Part shown: piece by piece, positions 49,498 to 58,097 of the stretch
How positions within the stretch are numbered: the first letter of the stretch is position 1
Layout of the letters: each line of letters opens with the position of its first letter
NCBI GenBank assembly: GCA_027036775.1
Contig: JALWDS010000001.1
Coordinates: 62,001 to 126,000, forward strand
Direction of reading: 5' to 3'
Source of the DNA: Archaeoglobaceae archaeon
GTDB lineage: Archaea; Halobacteriota; Archaeoglobi; Archaeoglobales; Archaeoglobaceae
DNA: 64,000 bases
Position numbers and translations under genes: made by a program
The notes under the pieces: generated by a model
Told to the model about the DNA's origin: nothing
The model's input: only the letters and a program-made list of their open reading frames with translations
Databases searched by the model: none

Positions 49498-51134
49498 AGA
49501 ACCACCTCCCTCCTCACGTGAGGAACCCCGTAGTTATCCCTCTGAACGGTGTAGTAGTTGAAGAAATCCTCAAGCTCGTCACCTATCAACTCCTCGTCGT
49601 AATCCCTCTTAACCCAGATAGTCTCTCCCCAAGTGTGCTTCACAACCCTACCTTCCTTAACAACTATCTTTCCATCCTTCAAGACGAGAGAAGGATTACT
49701 CAAAGCCTTCAGTATGGACTCGTAGTCCCTTGGATTGGGTTCCGGCGGTAGGTCGTATATCACCAAATCCGCCTTGGCGTTCTCTCCCAGATGCCCCCTG
49801 TCGTTCAAACCCAAGATTCTGGCAGGATTCACCCTCGTCATCTTGACAACATCCTCAAGAGTCCTCTCCTCGCTTAAGCTCGGAAGTATGGAGTATCTCT
49901 CCACGTTTGCAATCCTCTTCATCTCCTCCTCCCTGAACTTCTCGCTCATTAAGAGTGTTGCAATGTATGGATAGGAGTAGAATGGCCCTCCGTTCGGGTA
50001 GTCGGTAGATATAACTACCTTATCCACGTCAACGAGCAAACCGATCTCGAGTCCTATCGCCCACATCAGGGAGTGGACTCTGACCTTGGGACTGTAGTAA
50101 ACGGGAACTATTCCGCTTCCTGTCTCAAGTTCCACATCCAAGTTGCTCCACTTCGTTTTGAAAATCTTGAAGAGCTCGTATTGGAAGGGGCTGTCCGCTG
50201 TCATGGTCGTCGCGTGTCCGAGTATGACCTGCCCCATGTCCACTGTCACGTTGTTCCTGTTAACCTCCTTGGCAACGAACTCCGCACCGCTGGACATGTC
50301 CTTCCAACTCTCTCCGGCGTAGGAGTTGAACTGGACGTGGGTTACGTGCATAACCTGCCTCTCCGAATTTTCAAACCTCCTCGTCAGTTTTATCGTCTCC
50401 AAAGTCACCTCGTAGTTTCCCGGTATTCCGAGGAGGTTGCAGTGTATGTGGAGGGAGTGGGGCAATTTCAACCTCTCTATTGCGGAGATCAAACCTGTTA
50501 TGACCTCTTTTGGAGAGACTCCGAAGAGGGGATCGGTGTCGTTCAAGCTGTAAACGTTCCCGTGGAACATCCAAGCCTCGACACCGCAGGGATTCACGAC
50601 CTTAACTCCGAAACCCTTGGTCTTTGCGAGAACCCAAGCTATGAAGTTGGAAAGCTTTTCGATCTCGTCGTTCTTAACGAACTTGAAGACGAAGTGCCAG
50701 TTGCCGAAGAGGGGGAGGGCCATCTTATCGACTATCGGTATGGAATCGAGCTCTTCATGGGTGTGTATGGAGTAGAGGGCGGGCATGGCAGGTTCAACGA
50801 CTGTTGTGTATCCCATCCTCGCGTATTCGTATCCTATGGCTGGAGAGGTCAACAAAACTCTACCCACACCGCTCCTCAAGTTGTCGGATTTGAATCGAGG
50901 ATACCTCATCTCCTCAGGTCTCATCTTCCTTCCCATGTTTATCTTACCGCCCGCAACGTGAGCGTGCACGTCGATACCACCGGCAACAACGACCTTCCCC
51001 TTTGCATCCACGACCATCTCGGGTTTGTCCAAACTCTCAACTATCCTACCGTCCTTGACGAAAACGTCCTTGACCTCGAAAACCCCGTTCATGGGGTCTA
51101 TGACGAAACCGTTCCTAACCTCCAAACTCACCAT
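49491..51134 (-). CDS. fwdA: Formylmethanofuran dehydrogenase subunit A (amidohydrolase)
   Basis: FwdA condenses formate with methanofuran, or hydrolyses formylmethanofuran in the oxidative direction, at a dinuclear metal site. The 547-residue protein has the metal motif GGIDVHAHVAGGKIN, GTMPAxPALYSIHTHEEL-type segments (VEPAMPALYSIHTHEELD), SLHIHCNLLGIPGN, HVTHVQFNSYAGESW and STDYPNGGPFYSYP with the catalytic Asp. Length is within the family range of 560-570. It overlaps fwdB by 7 bp. Confidence 0.94.
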   Translation of the reverse strand: MVSLEVRNGFVIDPMNGVFEVKDVFVKDGRIVESLDKPEMVVDAKGKVVVAGGIDVHAHVAGGKINMGRKMRPEEMRYPRFKSDNLRSGVGRVLLTSPAIGYEYARMGYTTVVEPAMPALYSIHTHEELDSIPIVDKMALPLFGNWHFVFKFVKNDEIEKLSNFIAWVLAKTKGFGVKVVNPCGVEAWMFHGNVYSLNDTDPLFGVSPKEVITGLISAIERLKLPHSLHIHCNLLGIPGNYEVTLETIKLTRRFENSERQVMHVTHVQFNSYAGESWKDMSSGAEFVAKEVNRNNVTVDMGQVILGHATTMTADSPFQYELFKIFKTKWSNLDVELETGSGIVPVYYSPKVRVHSLMWAIGLEIGLLVDVDKVVISTDYPNGGPFYSYPYIATLLMSEKFREEEMKRIANVERYSILPSLSEERTLEDVVKMTRVNPARILGLNDRGHLGENAKADLVIYDLPPEPNPRDYESILKALSNPSLVLKDGKIVVKEGRVVKHTWGETIWVKRDYDEELIGDELEDFFNYYTVQRDNYGVPHVRREVVLC

Positions 51135-52396
51135 ACGACATCCCCACCCTTTCTTTCGACAACCCTCTCAAGCATGGCCTTCAAAATCTCGTAATCGCTC
51201 CAAAATTCGCTCTCCCTAAACTTCTTGAGTCTTACGGGAACTCCGTCCATTCTGTAAACGGTCCCCTCAGCCTCTATACCGCTTATTGCTGAGGGAATTA
51301 CCACGTTTGCAACCTTGGTCGTTAGGTTGTAGTGGGGATCTATCTGAATCACAGGTATTTTGGCCATGTGTCTAACGACATCGAACGGGAAGTGAGCCAC
51401 GGGATCGCTCCCAACGACAAGCATGGCATCGCAATCCCTCCTCCTCAAGAGTTGAACCGCAGAAAATTCAGTGGGGTTGAACCGTGGATACCCTCTGCTG
51501 AAGTCTATCGCGTAGCCGTATCCCGCCTCCCAACAAGCAACAGCATCCGCTCCGGTAACGTTGAAGTGTCCCCTCATTGGTTGAAGGATGTATCTCGTGT
51601 GCCTGTTGAGAGTTTGAACGAGCTTTATTAAAGCTTCAACGTTTCTGTCCTGTCCCCTCGTATGGGTGGCACCCATTCCGAAGAAGATCACACCGTATTT
51701 GGCACTCAAAAGTAACTCCGCAAACTCCCTAAGCTGGGACTTGCTCAATCCCCCAACTTCGTTCGGGACAGCGCTATCGTTACCGTTTATTATAGACCTA
51801 AGGGCTGTCAGTATTGCGAAGTCGGAGTTTGGTTTTATCATGTAAAACTTCGAAGAGAGGAGGGCGGTAGCGGTTTTTCTGATGTCAACGACCACGGTCT
51901 TTCTCAACCTTCTACCCTCCACCAAGAAACCCTTAACCATGACGGAGTAACGGGTGGGATGCCTCGGATGGGCTTCAGCCGGGTTGCAACCCCAGAAAAC
52001 AACGACGTCAGCCCTGTTTTTTGCCTGACCGAGGGTTCCTCCCGGTAACCCCTCCTCTATCGTCGCCAGAATGGATGGGCCGTGACAAACGCTCGATGTG
52101 GTGTCGTAAACTCCTCCAACCTTCTCCGCCAGTATGACTCCCAACCTTATTGCTTCATTAACCGTGGAAGCCCACCCGTAAAGCAGGGGTCTCTTGGCGT
52201 TGAGAAGTATCTCAACCGCCCTTTCTATCGCCTCATCGTAGCTTACCCTCTCACCCTCCACCATCGGATAGGGAATCCTTTTCTTCTCCCTCGTGAGCTT
52301 GGACTCACCCAAGGGGCAGAGCTTCTCCCTCTCAACCTCACCGTCGAAGTTTATGTCGTCGCAAACGTTACCGCAGAAGGGACAGGATACCTTCAT
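51128..52396 (-). CDS. fwdB: Formylmethanofuran dehydrogenase subunit B (W/Mo catalytic subunit, Cys form)
   Basis: FwdB reduces CO2 to formate at a tungsto- or molybdopterin centre. The 422-residue protein has a 4Fe-4S motif with C5, C8, C12 and C27 (CPFCGNVCDD), the metal ligand Cys104 in TTSSVCHGPS, and molybdopterin regions WGCNPAEAHPRHPTRY and VVGSDPVAHFPFD. The ligand is Cys, not selenocysteine. The C-terminal dinucleotide part is supplied by fwdD, which overlaps upstream by 4 bp. Confidence 0.95.
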   Translation of the reverse strand: MKVSCPFCGNVCDDINFDGEVEREKLCPLGESKLTREKKRIPYPMVEGERVSYDEAIERAVEILLNAKRPLLYGWASTVNEAIRLGVILAEKVGGVYDTTSSVCHGPSILATIEEGLPGGTLGQAKNRADVVVFWGCNPAEAHPRHPTRYSVMVKGFLVEGRRLRKTVVVDIRKTATALLSSKFYMIKPNSDFAILTALRSIINGNDSAVPNEVGGLSKSQLREFAELLLSAKYGVIFFGMGATHTRGQDRNVEALIKLVQTLNRHTRYILQPMRGHFNVTGADAVACWEAGYGYAIDFSRGYPRFNPTEFSAVQLLRRRDCDAMLVVGSDPVAHFPFDVVRHMAKIPVIQIDPHYNLTTKVANVVIPSAISGIEAEGTVYRMDGVPVRLKKFRESEFWSDYEILKAMLERVVERKGGDVVW

Positions 52397-52767
52397 CCAA
52401 CCACCTCTCTAACGATCTCCTCGATGCTCAAGACCTCTTCATCCGTCTTTTCAACCCTACACCTAACGTTTTTGTATATGGGAGTTCCTGTTCCGCTTTC
52501 GGATGGCAAAATTCTGTTTGCGTATATTCCCAAGGGGATCATCACGACTCCTCTCGGAACGTCCAAAACGGACCTCTTAACGTAGAGAACGACGCTACCG
52601 TATTGCGTTGTAACCCTAACCCTATCTCCGTCCTTCAAACCCAAAGCGTTCATATCCTCAGGATTCATTTCACAGCAAGCTGTAGCTTTGAAGTAGTCCT
52701 CGCTCAACTTATCCTCCACGAACATTCCCTGTTCCATAGTTCTCGCGGTTACGAGTGTGAACTCCAT
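52393..52767 (-). CDS. fwdD: Formylmethanofuran dehydrogenase subunit D (molybdopterin dinucleotide-binding)
   Basis: The 124-residue protein matches the molydopterin dinucleotide-binding fold at the C-terminus of the DMSO reductase family: ATACCEMNPEDMNALGLKDGDRVRVTTQYGSVVLYV, and PRGVVMIPLGIYANRI. It completes the active site of FwdB. It is the first gene of the operon, with a TATA-like TAAATATTAAATAC (minus strand, about 52784-52797) and a C1 motif just upstream of it. Confidence 0.92.
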   Translation of the reverse strand: MEFTLVTARTMEQGMFVEDKLSEDYFKATACCEMNPEDMNALGLKDGDRVRVTTQYGSVVLYVKRSVLDVPRGVVMIPLGIYANRILPSESGTGTPIYKNVRCRVEKTDEEVLSIEEIVREVVG

Positions 52768-52800
52768 AGGTATCGAACTTCGCCAAGTATTTAATATTTA

Positions 52801-52812
52801 TCATGATTAATC
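52801..52812 (+). promoter_or_regulatory. C1-regulon motif at the fwd promoter
   Basis: TCATGATTAATC reads on the plus strand, opposite to fwd transcription, and lies directly upstream of the fwdD TATA-like stretch. It is base-for-base the same as the mtd and hdr-etf sites. It also overlaps the stop codon of the preceding gene. Confidence 0.6.
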
Positions 52813-53367
52813 GTTTAAAGCCCTCTTGACCGCCAAGCTGTGAACCCTGCCAGCCTTGTGTATTCCATCCCTGTTAGATAGGCAGTGGAACTGTGCGACC
52901 AATCCGGCCCTCTCAAGGGCTCTATCGACCTCCAAACCCAATATCTCCCTTGCGACTTCGTAACTCGCACCGCACGGAGCTGAACACAATACTTCAGCCT
53001 CGACTATCCTTTCCCCCTCAACCTTCAACTTGAACTTTGGAATTCCAAAACCTTCGATTATCCTTAAGGTGCAACACGCGGAATCGACCAAAACCTTTGG
53101 GCTTTTGAGGTGGCGGTAGTTCCCAACCAAGACAACCTTTTCGACGTTCCAAAACTTCGAAAATCTGACCAAATCCTCGTTGACGTTTCCGTGAAACGCG
53201 TAACTTATTACGACCTTGCAGTCCCTGAACTCCCTTGGAAATTCAACGCTCTCCTCCAAAACCTCGGGTAAATACCTCGGAAGTTTGAAAGGGACGACCT
53301 CATACTTTTTCGAAATAGTTTTAACTATCCTCTCCCTCCCCTCCCTGTAAACTATTCCGACCCTCAC
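52807..53367 (-). CDS. DUF166-family protein
   Basis: The 186-residue protein has conserved Cys groups VDSACCTLR and EVLCSAPCGASYEVA and an N-terminal Rossmann-like VGIVYREGRERIV. This is the archaeal DUF166 family, once labelled thymidylate synthase without proof. The four Cys might hold a metal or cluster. It overlaps the U32-like gene upstream by 4 bp and ends in the fwd promoter. Its link to Fwd is by position only. Confidence 0.7.
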   Translation of the reverse strand: MRVGIVYREGRERIVKTISKKYEVVPFKLPRYLPEVLEESVEFPREFRDCKVVISYAFHGNVNEDLVRFSKFWNVEKVVLVGNYRHLKSPKVLVDSACCTLRIIEGFGIPKFKLKVEGERIVEAEVLCSAPCGASYEVAREILGLEVDRALERAGLVAQFHCLSNRDGIHKAGRVHSLAVKRALND

Positions 53368-54314
53368 GTTATCACCCTCTCCGCAACTCTATCGCAGTAT
53401 CCGCACTTTAAACAGTTTCCGTCGCACCTGCCCTCTAAGAACCAGTTCAAAAAGCCGTCGAGCTTTGAGTTGTCCACGAAGAACGGGACGTTTATGGGAA
53501 GAACGTCAACAAGATTTCCCCTCCACCTGCCTTCGGTGTAGGCCTTGATACACCTGACAACGAACTCCGTTCTCATATCCCTTCCAACTATCTTGAATCT
53601 ATCCAGGAAGGAGTAGTGCCTAACGTCCTCTGGCCTTATCCAAGGAGACCTTATTATCTCGGATGGATTTTCCAGAATTATCCTTCTGCACCACCTGAGG
53701 GGGTAATCGTAACTTTTGCCCTCTCTCGAGGAGTGGGAAACGAGGTTGAAGTGGTAAGACCTTACGGGACATTGAAGCAGGCACGCCTCGTTCAAAACGA
53801 CTCCGACCTCTATTTTCAAAGCACCCTTTATGGCCTTCAACCTTCGGAAGTCTCTGTTTATTGAGATGTCCAAATATATGGCATCGGCACCGATCTCCTG
53901 CCAGAATAAAGCCTTTCTAACGCTGTCAATTCCCGCTATCACGGAAACAACAACCTTAACGTCGAACTCCGACTTTAAAACCTCCAAGAGATAGGGTATC
54001 GTAACCGTGAAGTTTTCAACACCCACATTCACAAGTCTCTCTACGAACTTAACGAACCTCGAGATCCAATCCCTCTCGAACTCCAAACCACCGCAACAGG
54101 AGGAGTTCAGGAGGTAGTTCGGTTCGACTTTTAAAGATTTCAGTTCCTCGACGAAATCCCTAAGTTCAACTTTCATCCTTATCTTCGTGCTCGGCCTTCC
54201 GTGACCGACAAGAGTTTTCGGCTCGGATAAGTAAACCTCCCCTATCCTTTTGGAGTATGGCTCGATCCCCTTGAGGAACTTCGGGTTGAGCTTGCCCGGA
54301 ACGCAGAACATCAA
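53364..54314 (-). CDS. U32-family (YhbU/UbiU-like) protein with Cys-rich end
   Basis: The 316-residue TIM-barrel-like protein shows the U32 pattern: SVIAGIDSVRKALFWQEIGADAIYLDISINRDF and NEACLLQCPVRSYHFNLVSH. Cys are also at SSCCGGLEF and in the C-terminal CDGNCLKCGYCDRV. U32 members UbiU/UbiV and TrhP use a 4Fe-4S cluster for oxygen-free hydroxylation, so a similar task on quinone or RNA may be guessed. It forms an operon with the DUF166 gene. Confidence 0.68.
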   Translation of the reverse strand: MMFCVPGKLNPKFLKGIEPYSKRIGEVYLSEPKTLVGHGRPSTKIRMKVELRDFVEELKSLKVEPNYLLNSSCCGGLEFERDWISRFVKFVERLVNVGVENFTVTIPYLLEVLKSEFDVKVVVSVIAGIDSVRKALFWQEIGADAIYLDISINRDFRRLKAIKGALKIEVGVVLNEACLLQCPVRSYHFNLVSHSSREGKSYDYPLRWCRRIILENPSEIIRSPWIRPEDVRHYSFLDRFKIVGRDMRTEFVVRCIKAYTEGRWRGNLVDVLPINVPFFVDNSKLDGFLNWFLEGRCDGNCLKCGYCDRVAERVIT

Positions 54315-54358
54315 GGTAACTTGAGTTAAGGTTAAAAAATTTTAAAACGACTTGAGGT

Positions 54359-55081
54359 ATGAAGGTGAAGTTCGAGAGAGACGGTGACGTAGCGATAGTA
54401 ACCCTGAACAGGCCCGAGAAGAGGAACGCCTTGGACAACGAGATGATTTTAGAGCTGAACAGGGCGTTGAGGGATTTGGGAGATGCGAAGGTCGTAGTTT
54501 TGAGGGGTGCAGGCAAGGATTTCTGTGCGGGTCACGATCTGAACGAGGTTTTGAAAGACGCTGATTACCACTTCAGACTTTGCAGGGGTTTGATGCACAC
54601 GTTTAGGAGCATTCCTCAGGTTGTGATTGCACAGGTTCAAGGCCATGCGGTAGCTGGAGGTTGCCAGCTCGTAGCCGTGAGCGATTTAGCTGTTGCAAGC
54701 GAAAATTCGAGGTTCGGTCTCGTTGGAATCAGGTTGGGTCTTTTCTGCTACACACCGACGGTGTTCGTCTGCAGATGCGTAAACACCAAGAGGGCTTTTG
54801 AACTGGCCTTCACGGGTGAAACGATAGATGCGAAGACCGCTTTGGAATGGGGACTGGTCAACAGAGTCGTTCCCTCCGAAAGATTGGAGGAAGAAACGAT
54901 GAGTTTAGCGGAAAAGATCGCAAGACACGATTTAAGCGTTATAGGTAGAGCCAAGAGGTTCTTCTACTCTCAGATGAACATGGGAGAGTTCGAAGCTTTG
55001 AGTTTGGCTTTGAGGGAAATCGTTTTGAACGCCAACATGAGTTCGACGAGGGAGAAAATTTTGAAATTCTTAAATAAATAA
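54359..55081 (+). CDS. Enoyl-CoA hydratase/isomerase family protein
   Basis: The 240-residue crotonase-fold protein has NRPEKRNALDNEMI, the oxyanion-hole segment VLRGAGKDFCAGHDLNEV and QVQGHAVAGGCQLVAVSDLAVA. In place of the second catalytic Glu region it has SENSRFGLVGIRLGLFCYTP, so isomerase or other crotonase chemistry is possible. It has its own promoter (TTAAAAAATTTTAAA near 54335-54349). Fatty-acid or aromatic degradation is the likely setting, but no neighbours of such a path are here. Confidence 0.85.
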   Translation: MKVKFERDGDVAIVTLNRPEKRNALDNEMILELNRALRDLGDAKVVVLRGAGKDFCAGHDLNEVLKDADYHFRLCRGLMHTFRSIPQVVIAQVQGHAVAGGCQLVAVSDLAVASENSRFGLVGIRLGLFCYTPTVFVCRCVNTKRAFELAFTGETIDAKTALEWGLVNRVVPSERLEEETMSLAEKIARHDLSVIGRAKRFFYSQMNMGEFEALSLALREIVLNANMSSTREKILKFLNK

Positions 55082-55203
55082 TAATACCAAATTCATTTTT
55101 GTTAACACCAAATCCTATTTTCAGGGCTTTTGTGAACTCCAAAAGGCTTATAACCAACATTCAATCCGCAATTATCAATCATTAAAAATTATGGGGTGTC
55201 GAG

Positions 55204-57585
55204 ATGGCCATCAAGATAGAAGACGTTTTGAGGAACATGAAGCTTGAGAACGTCAACATAACCATCGGGGAGATAGTTGAGGAGGGGAAGGTCAAAGCGG
55301 AAGCTGAGGAAAGGAAGGAGGTTAGGGAGGAATCCCTACCCGTAGGACCCACTCCCAAGCCTCACATCCTCGATTTGAGGTACTGGGATAGGGTGCTACT
55401 TGAGAGGTTTGAGCCGATATACATGCCGATGCAGGACTTTTGCAACCTCTGCACGATGGGACCTTGCGACCTCTCCTTCAACAAGGAGGGTGCATGTGGA
55501 ATAGATTTGAAGACCCAAAAGGCGAGGATAGTGGCTTTGGCATGTTCTATTGGTGCATCAGCACACGCAACCCACGGGAGACACCTTTTAGAGGAGATGA
55601 TAAAGGAATTTGGCGAAGACCATCCCATAGACTTGGGTTTGGAAGTTGACGTAGTCGCACCAAACATAATGACGGTCTTCGGAATAAAACCGAAGAAGCT
55701 CAAGGATTTGAGGGAAGTTGCGAACTACGTGGAGCAGGAGATAACGAGGGTTCTACACACCATACATACCGGGCAAGAGGAGAGCTACTTGGACTACGAA
55801 TCCAAGGCTCTGCACGTGAGCATGATTGATCACGTTGCAATGGAGCTTGCGGATATAGTTCAGATATCCTGCCTGAACTATCCTAAGGGAGATCCAGATG
55901 CCCCCTTGATAGAGTCAGGAGTTGGAGCTCTGGACTTGGAAAAGCCCGTGATTCTGGTCATAGGTCACAACGTCGTTCCAGCGAGGTTCATAGACGATTA
56001 CTTAAGGGAGAAGGACCTGCACGACCTGATAGAGATAGCGGGAATATGTTGCACAGCAATAGACACGACGAGATACGACGCGAAGGCCAAGATAGTGGGA
56101 ACTTTGAGCTATCAGCTTAGAATAGTTAGACAGGGTTTTGCGGACCTGATAGTTGTTGACGAGCAGTGCATAAGGGCGGACCTACTCAGGGAGTGTTCGA
56201 AGCTCGGAATTCCGTTGATAGTTACTTCCGAAGCTTCCGTTAGGGGTTGTGAGGACAGAACAAACGATGACGTCAACGATATAGTTGACGACTTGGTGAA
56301 CGGAAGGGCGAAGGGAGTTCTGATAAGGGACATGGAGAAGTTGGCGAAGGTTGCGGTAAAAACCGCATTCAAGTCCTTCCTGAGGAGGAGCAGAAGAAAC
56401 GTAAGTGTAAACGTCGAGGAAGAGATAAAGAAGTGCGTTAATTGTGGAAGGTGCGTTGAGAACTGTCCCCACAGCTTGAGGATAGACTTGGCATTTGCAA
56501 GAGCTAAGAACGGAGACTTCTCCCTTTTAAAGGAGCTTGAGGAGACTTGCATAGCGTGCGGTAGGTGCGAGCAGGTCTGTCACAGGGGAGTAAGGATAGT
56601 CGATGTGATAGTCAGGATAGGTGAAGCCAAGAGGGGGAAGGTAAGGGCGGGAAGGGGTCCGATAAAGGATTCGGAAATAAGAAACGTGGGACAGCCGATA
56701 GTCATGGGAACGATTCCGGGTGTGATTGCACCAGTGGGCTGTCCGAACTATCCGAGGGCGAGGAGGGAGCTTTCGGAGATAATCGAGGAGTTCTTAAAGA
56801 GAAGATACATAGTCGTTACTTCCGGTTGCCACGCCATGGACTTGGGAATAGAAGGGGGCCTCTACGAGAAATACGGTGGAGATTTCGACGCTGGATGTCT
56901 CGTCAACGTCGGAAGTTGCGTAGCAAACTCACATATAAGCGGAGCGGTTATAAAGATAGCGAACATATTCGCTGGAAGAAACCTTCTGGGAAACTACGCG
57001 GAGATAGCGGATTACATACTCAACAGGGTCGGTGCCGTAGGTCTGGCTTGGGGTGCGATGAGCCAAAAGGCCGCATCTATTGCAACGGGATTTAACAGGT
57101 TGGGGGTTCCAGTTGTCGCATCTCCACACTGCCTGAAGTATAGGAGGGGATACGTGGGCAAGTTCTGGAAGAGGGACAAGTGGTGGGTTTACGACATAAA
57201 GAGCGGGCAGAAGGTTTACGTTGAGCCCTGTCCAGACGCTTTGATAGTTTGTGCGGAAACGAAGGAAGAAGCAATAGTTCTGCTTGCAAGACTCTGTTTC
57301 AGGCCAGCGGACACATACTTGGGAAGGCAGATAAAGCTAACTCACTACTTGGAGCTCGGTAAGAAGTATCTTGGCTGTTACCCAGACGACTGGCACCTCT
57401 TCGTGAGAACGGAACAAGATTTACCACTTAAGATGAGGGACGAACTCCTCCAGATACTTGAGGAGGAACACGGTTGGAAGATAGATTGGGACAAGAAGAA
57501 GATTCTGGAGGGGCCGATTAGGAAATACGATCCCGGTTTCAATCCTACCCTGTTGAAGGACATATACGAGAAATACAGGAGGTGA
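55204..57585 (+). CDS. cdhA: CODH/ACS complex subunit alpha (Ni-Fe CO dehydrogenase)
   Basis: CdhA oxidises CO to CO2, or the reverse, at the Ni-Fe-S C-cluster. The 793-residue protein has the B/D-cluster region CNLCTMGPCDLSFNKEGACG, the archaeal-type inserted ferredoxin motifs CVNCGRCVENCP and CIACGRCEQVCH, and C-cluster ligands in SGCHAMD, NVGSCVANSH and PHCLKYRRG. Length equals that of known CdhA. A TATA box GGCTTATAACC lies near 55145-55154 and GGGGTG precedes the ATG. It is the first gene of cdhABC-cooC-cdhDE. Confidence 0.95.
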   Translation: MAIKIEDVLRNMKLENVNITIGEIVEEGKVKAEAEERKEVREESLPVGPTPKPHILDLRYWDRVLLERFEPIYMPMQDFCNLCTMGPCDLSFNKEGACGIDLKTQKARIVALACSIGASAHATHGRHLLEEMIKEFGEDHPIDLGLEVDVVAPNIMTVFGIKPKKLKDLREVANYVEQEITRVLHTIHTGQEESYLDYESKALHVSMIDHVAMELADIVQISCLNYPKGDPDAPLIESGVGALDLEKPVILVIGHNVVPARFIDDYLREKDLHDLIEIAGICCTAIDTTRYDAKAKIVGTLSYQLRIVRQGFADLIVVDEQCIRADLLRECSKLGIPLIVTSEASVRGCEDRTNDDVNDIVDDLVNGRAKGVLIRDMEKLAKVAVKTAFKSFLRRSRRNVSVNVEEEIKKCVNCGRCVENCPHSLRIDLAFARAKNGDFSLLKELEETCIACGRCEQVCHRGVRIVDVIVRIGEAKRGKVRAGRGPIKDSEIRNVGQPIVMGTIPGVIAPVGCPNYPRARRELSEIIEEFLKRRYIVVTSGCHAMDLGIEGGLYEKYGGDFDAGCLVNVGSCVANSHISGAVIKIANIFAGRNLLGNYAEIADYILNRVGAVGLAWGAMSQKAASIATGFNRLGVPVVASPHCLKYRRGYVGKFWKRDKWWVYDIKSGQKVYVEPCPDALIVCAETKEEAIVLLARLCFRPADTYLGRQIKLTHYLELGKKYLGCYPDDWHLFVRTEQDLPLKMRDELLQILEEEHGWKIDWDKKKILEGPIRKYDPGFNPTLLKDIYEKYRR

Positions 57586-57590
57586 TCTTT

Positions 57591-58097
57591 ATGAGCGTCT
57601 ATGCGGACGTTCAGGTATCGAGGAGTGCAAAGGCTTTGGAGCCAGAGAAGCTTGCAAAACTCGTCAACATGTCAAAGTATCCCGTATTGATAACGGGAGG
57701 AAAGCTCTTGGAGAACGAAAAGCTTGTGGATGTGGCGGTAAGGATAAACGAGAAGGGGATAGACGTCATAGCGTGTTCGGCCTCAAGCAAACCCCTGATA
57801 GAGAGGGGTGTCAAGCCTAAGTTCACGACATTCTCTTTACACTACGTAACACAGTTCATGCTCGATCCCGACTTCAGAGTGGAGGGGAAGAGCATAGATT
57901 TGGCGATTTACCTCGGATTCATGCCCTACTACCTCTCAAGGGTTCTATCAGCTCTGAAGCACTTTTCCAAGATAAAGACTGTTGCAATAGAGCCTTTTTA
58001 CCATCCGCACGCAAGCTTCAGCTTTCCGAAGGTTAAGGACGAGGAGTATTACGAAATGCTCGAGAGGTTTGTCGGGGCTTTGGAGGTGAGGGTATGA
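57591..58097 (+). CDS. cdhB: CODH/ACS complex subunit epsilon
   Basis: The 168-residue protein from the ATG at 57591 follows a strong ribosome site GGAGGTGATC, which makes this start better than the GTG at 57582. It has YPVLITGGKLLENEKLVD, and TIAIEPFYHPHASFSFPKVKDEEYYEML-type residues (AIEPFYHPHASFSFPK) typical of the Rossmann-like epsilon subunit, which binds CdhA and may help with FAD or ferredoxin contact. Confidence 0.92.
   Translation: MSVYADVQVSRSAKALEPEKLAKLVNMSKYPVLITGGKLLENEKLVDVAVRINEKGIDVIACSASSKPLIERGVKPKFTTFSLHYVTQFMLDPDFRVEGKSIDLAIYLGFMPYYLSRVLSALKHFSKIKTVAIEPFYHPHASFSFPKVKDEEYYEMLERFVGALEVRV

Noticed and set aside
50073-51194. Long plus-strand open frame of 373 codons
   Set aside because: It is fully antisense to fwdA, whose motifs and operon context are clear. 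The frame has no recognisable domain and reflects codon bias.
52807-53367. Annotation of the DUF166 protein as thymidylate synthase
   Set aside because: No thymidylate synthase motif (ThyA or ThyX) is visible; the name is a historical label.
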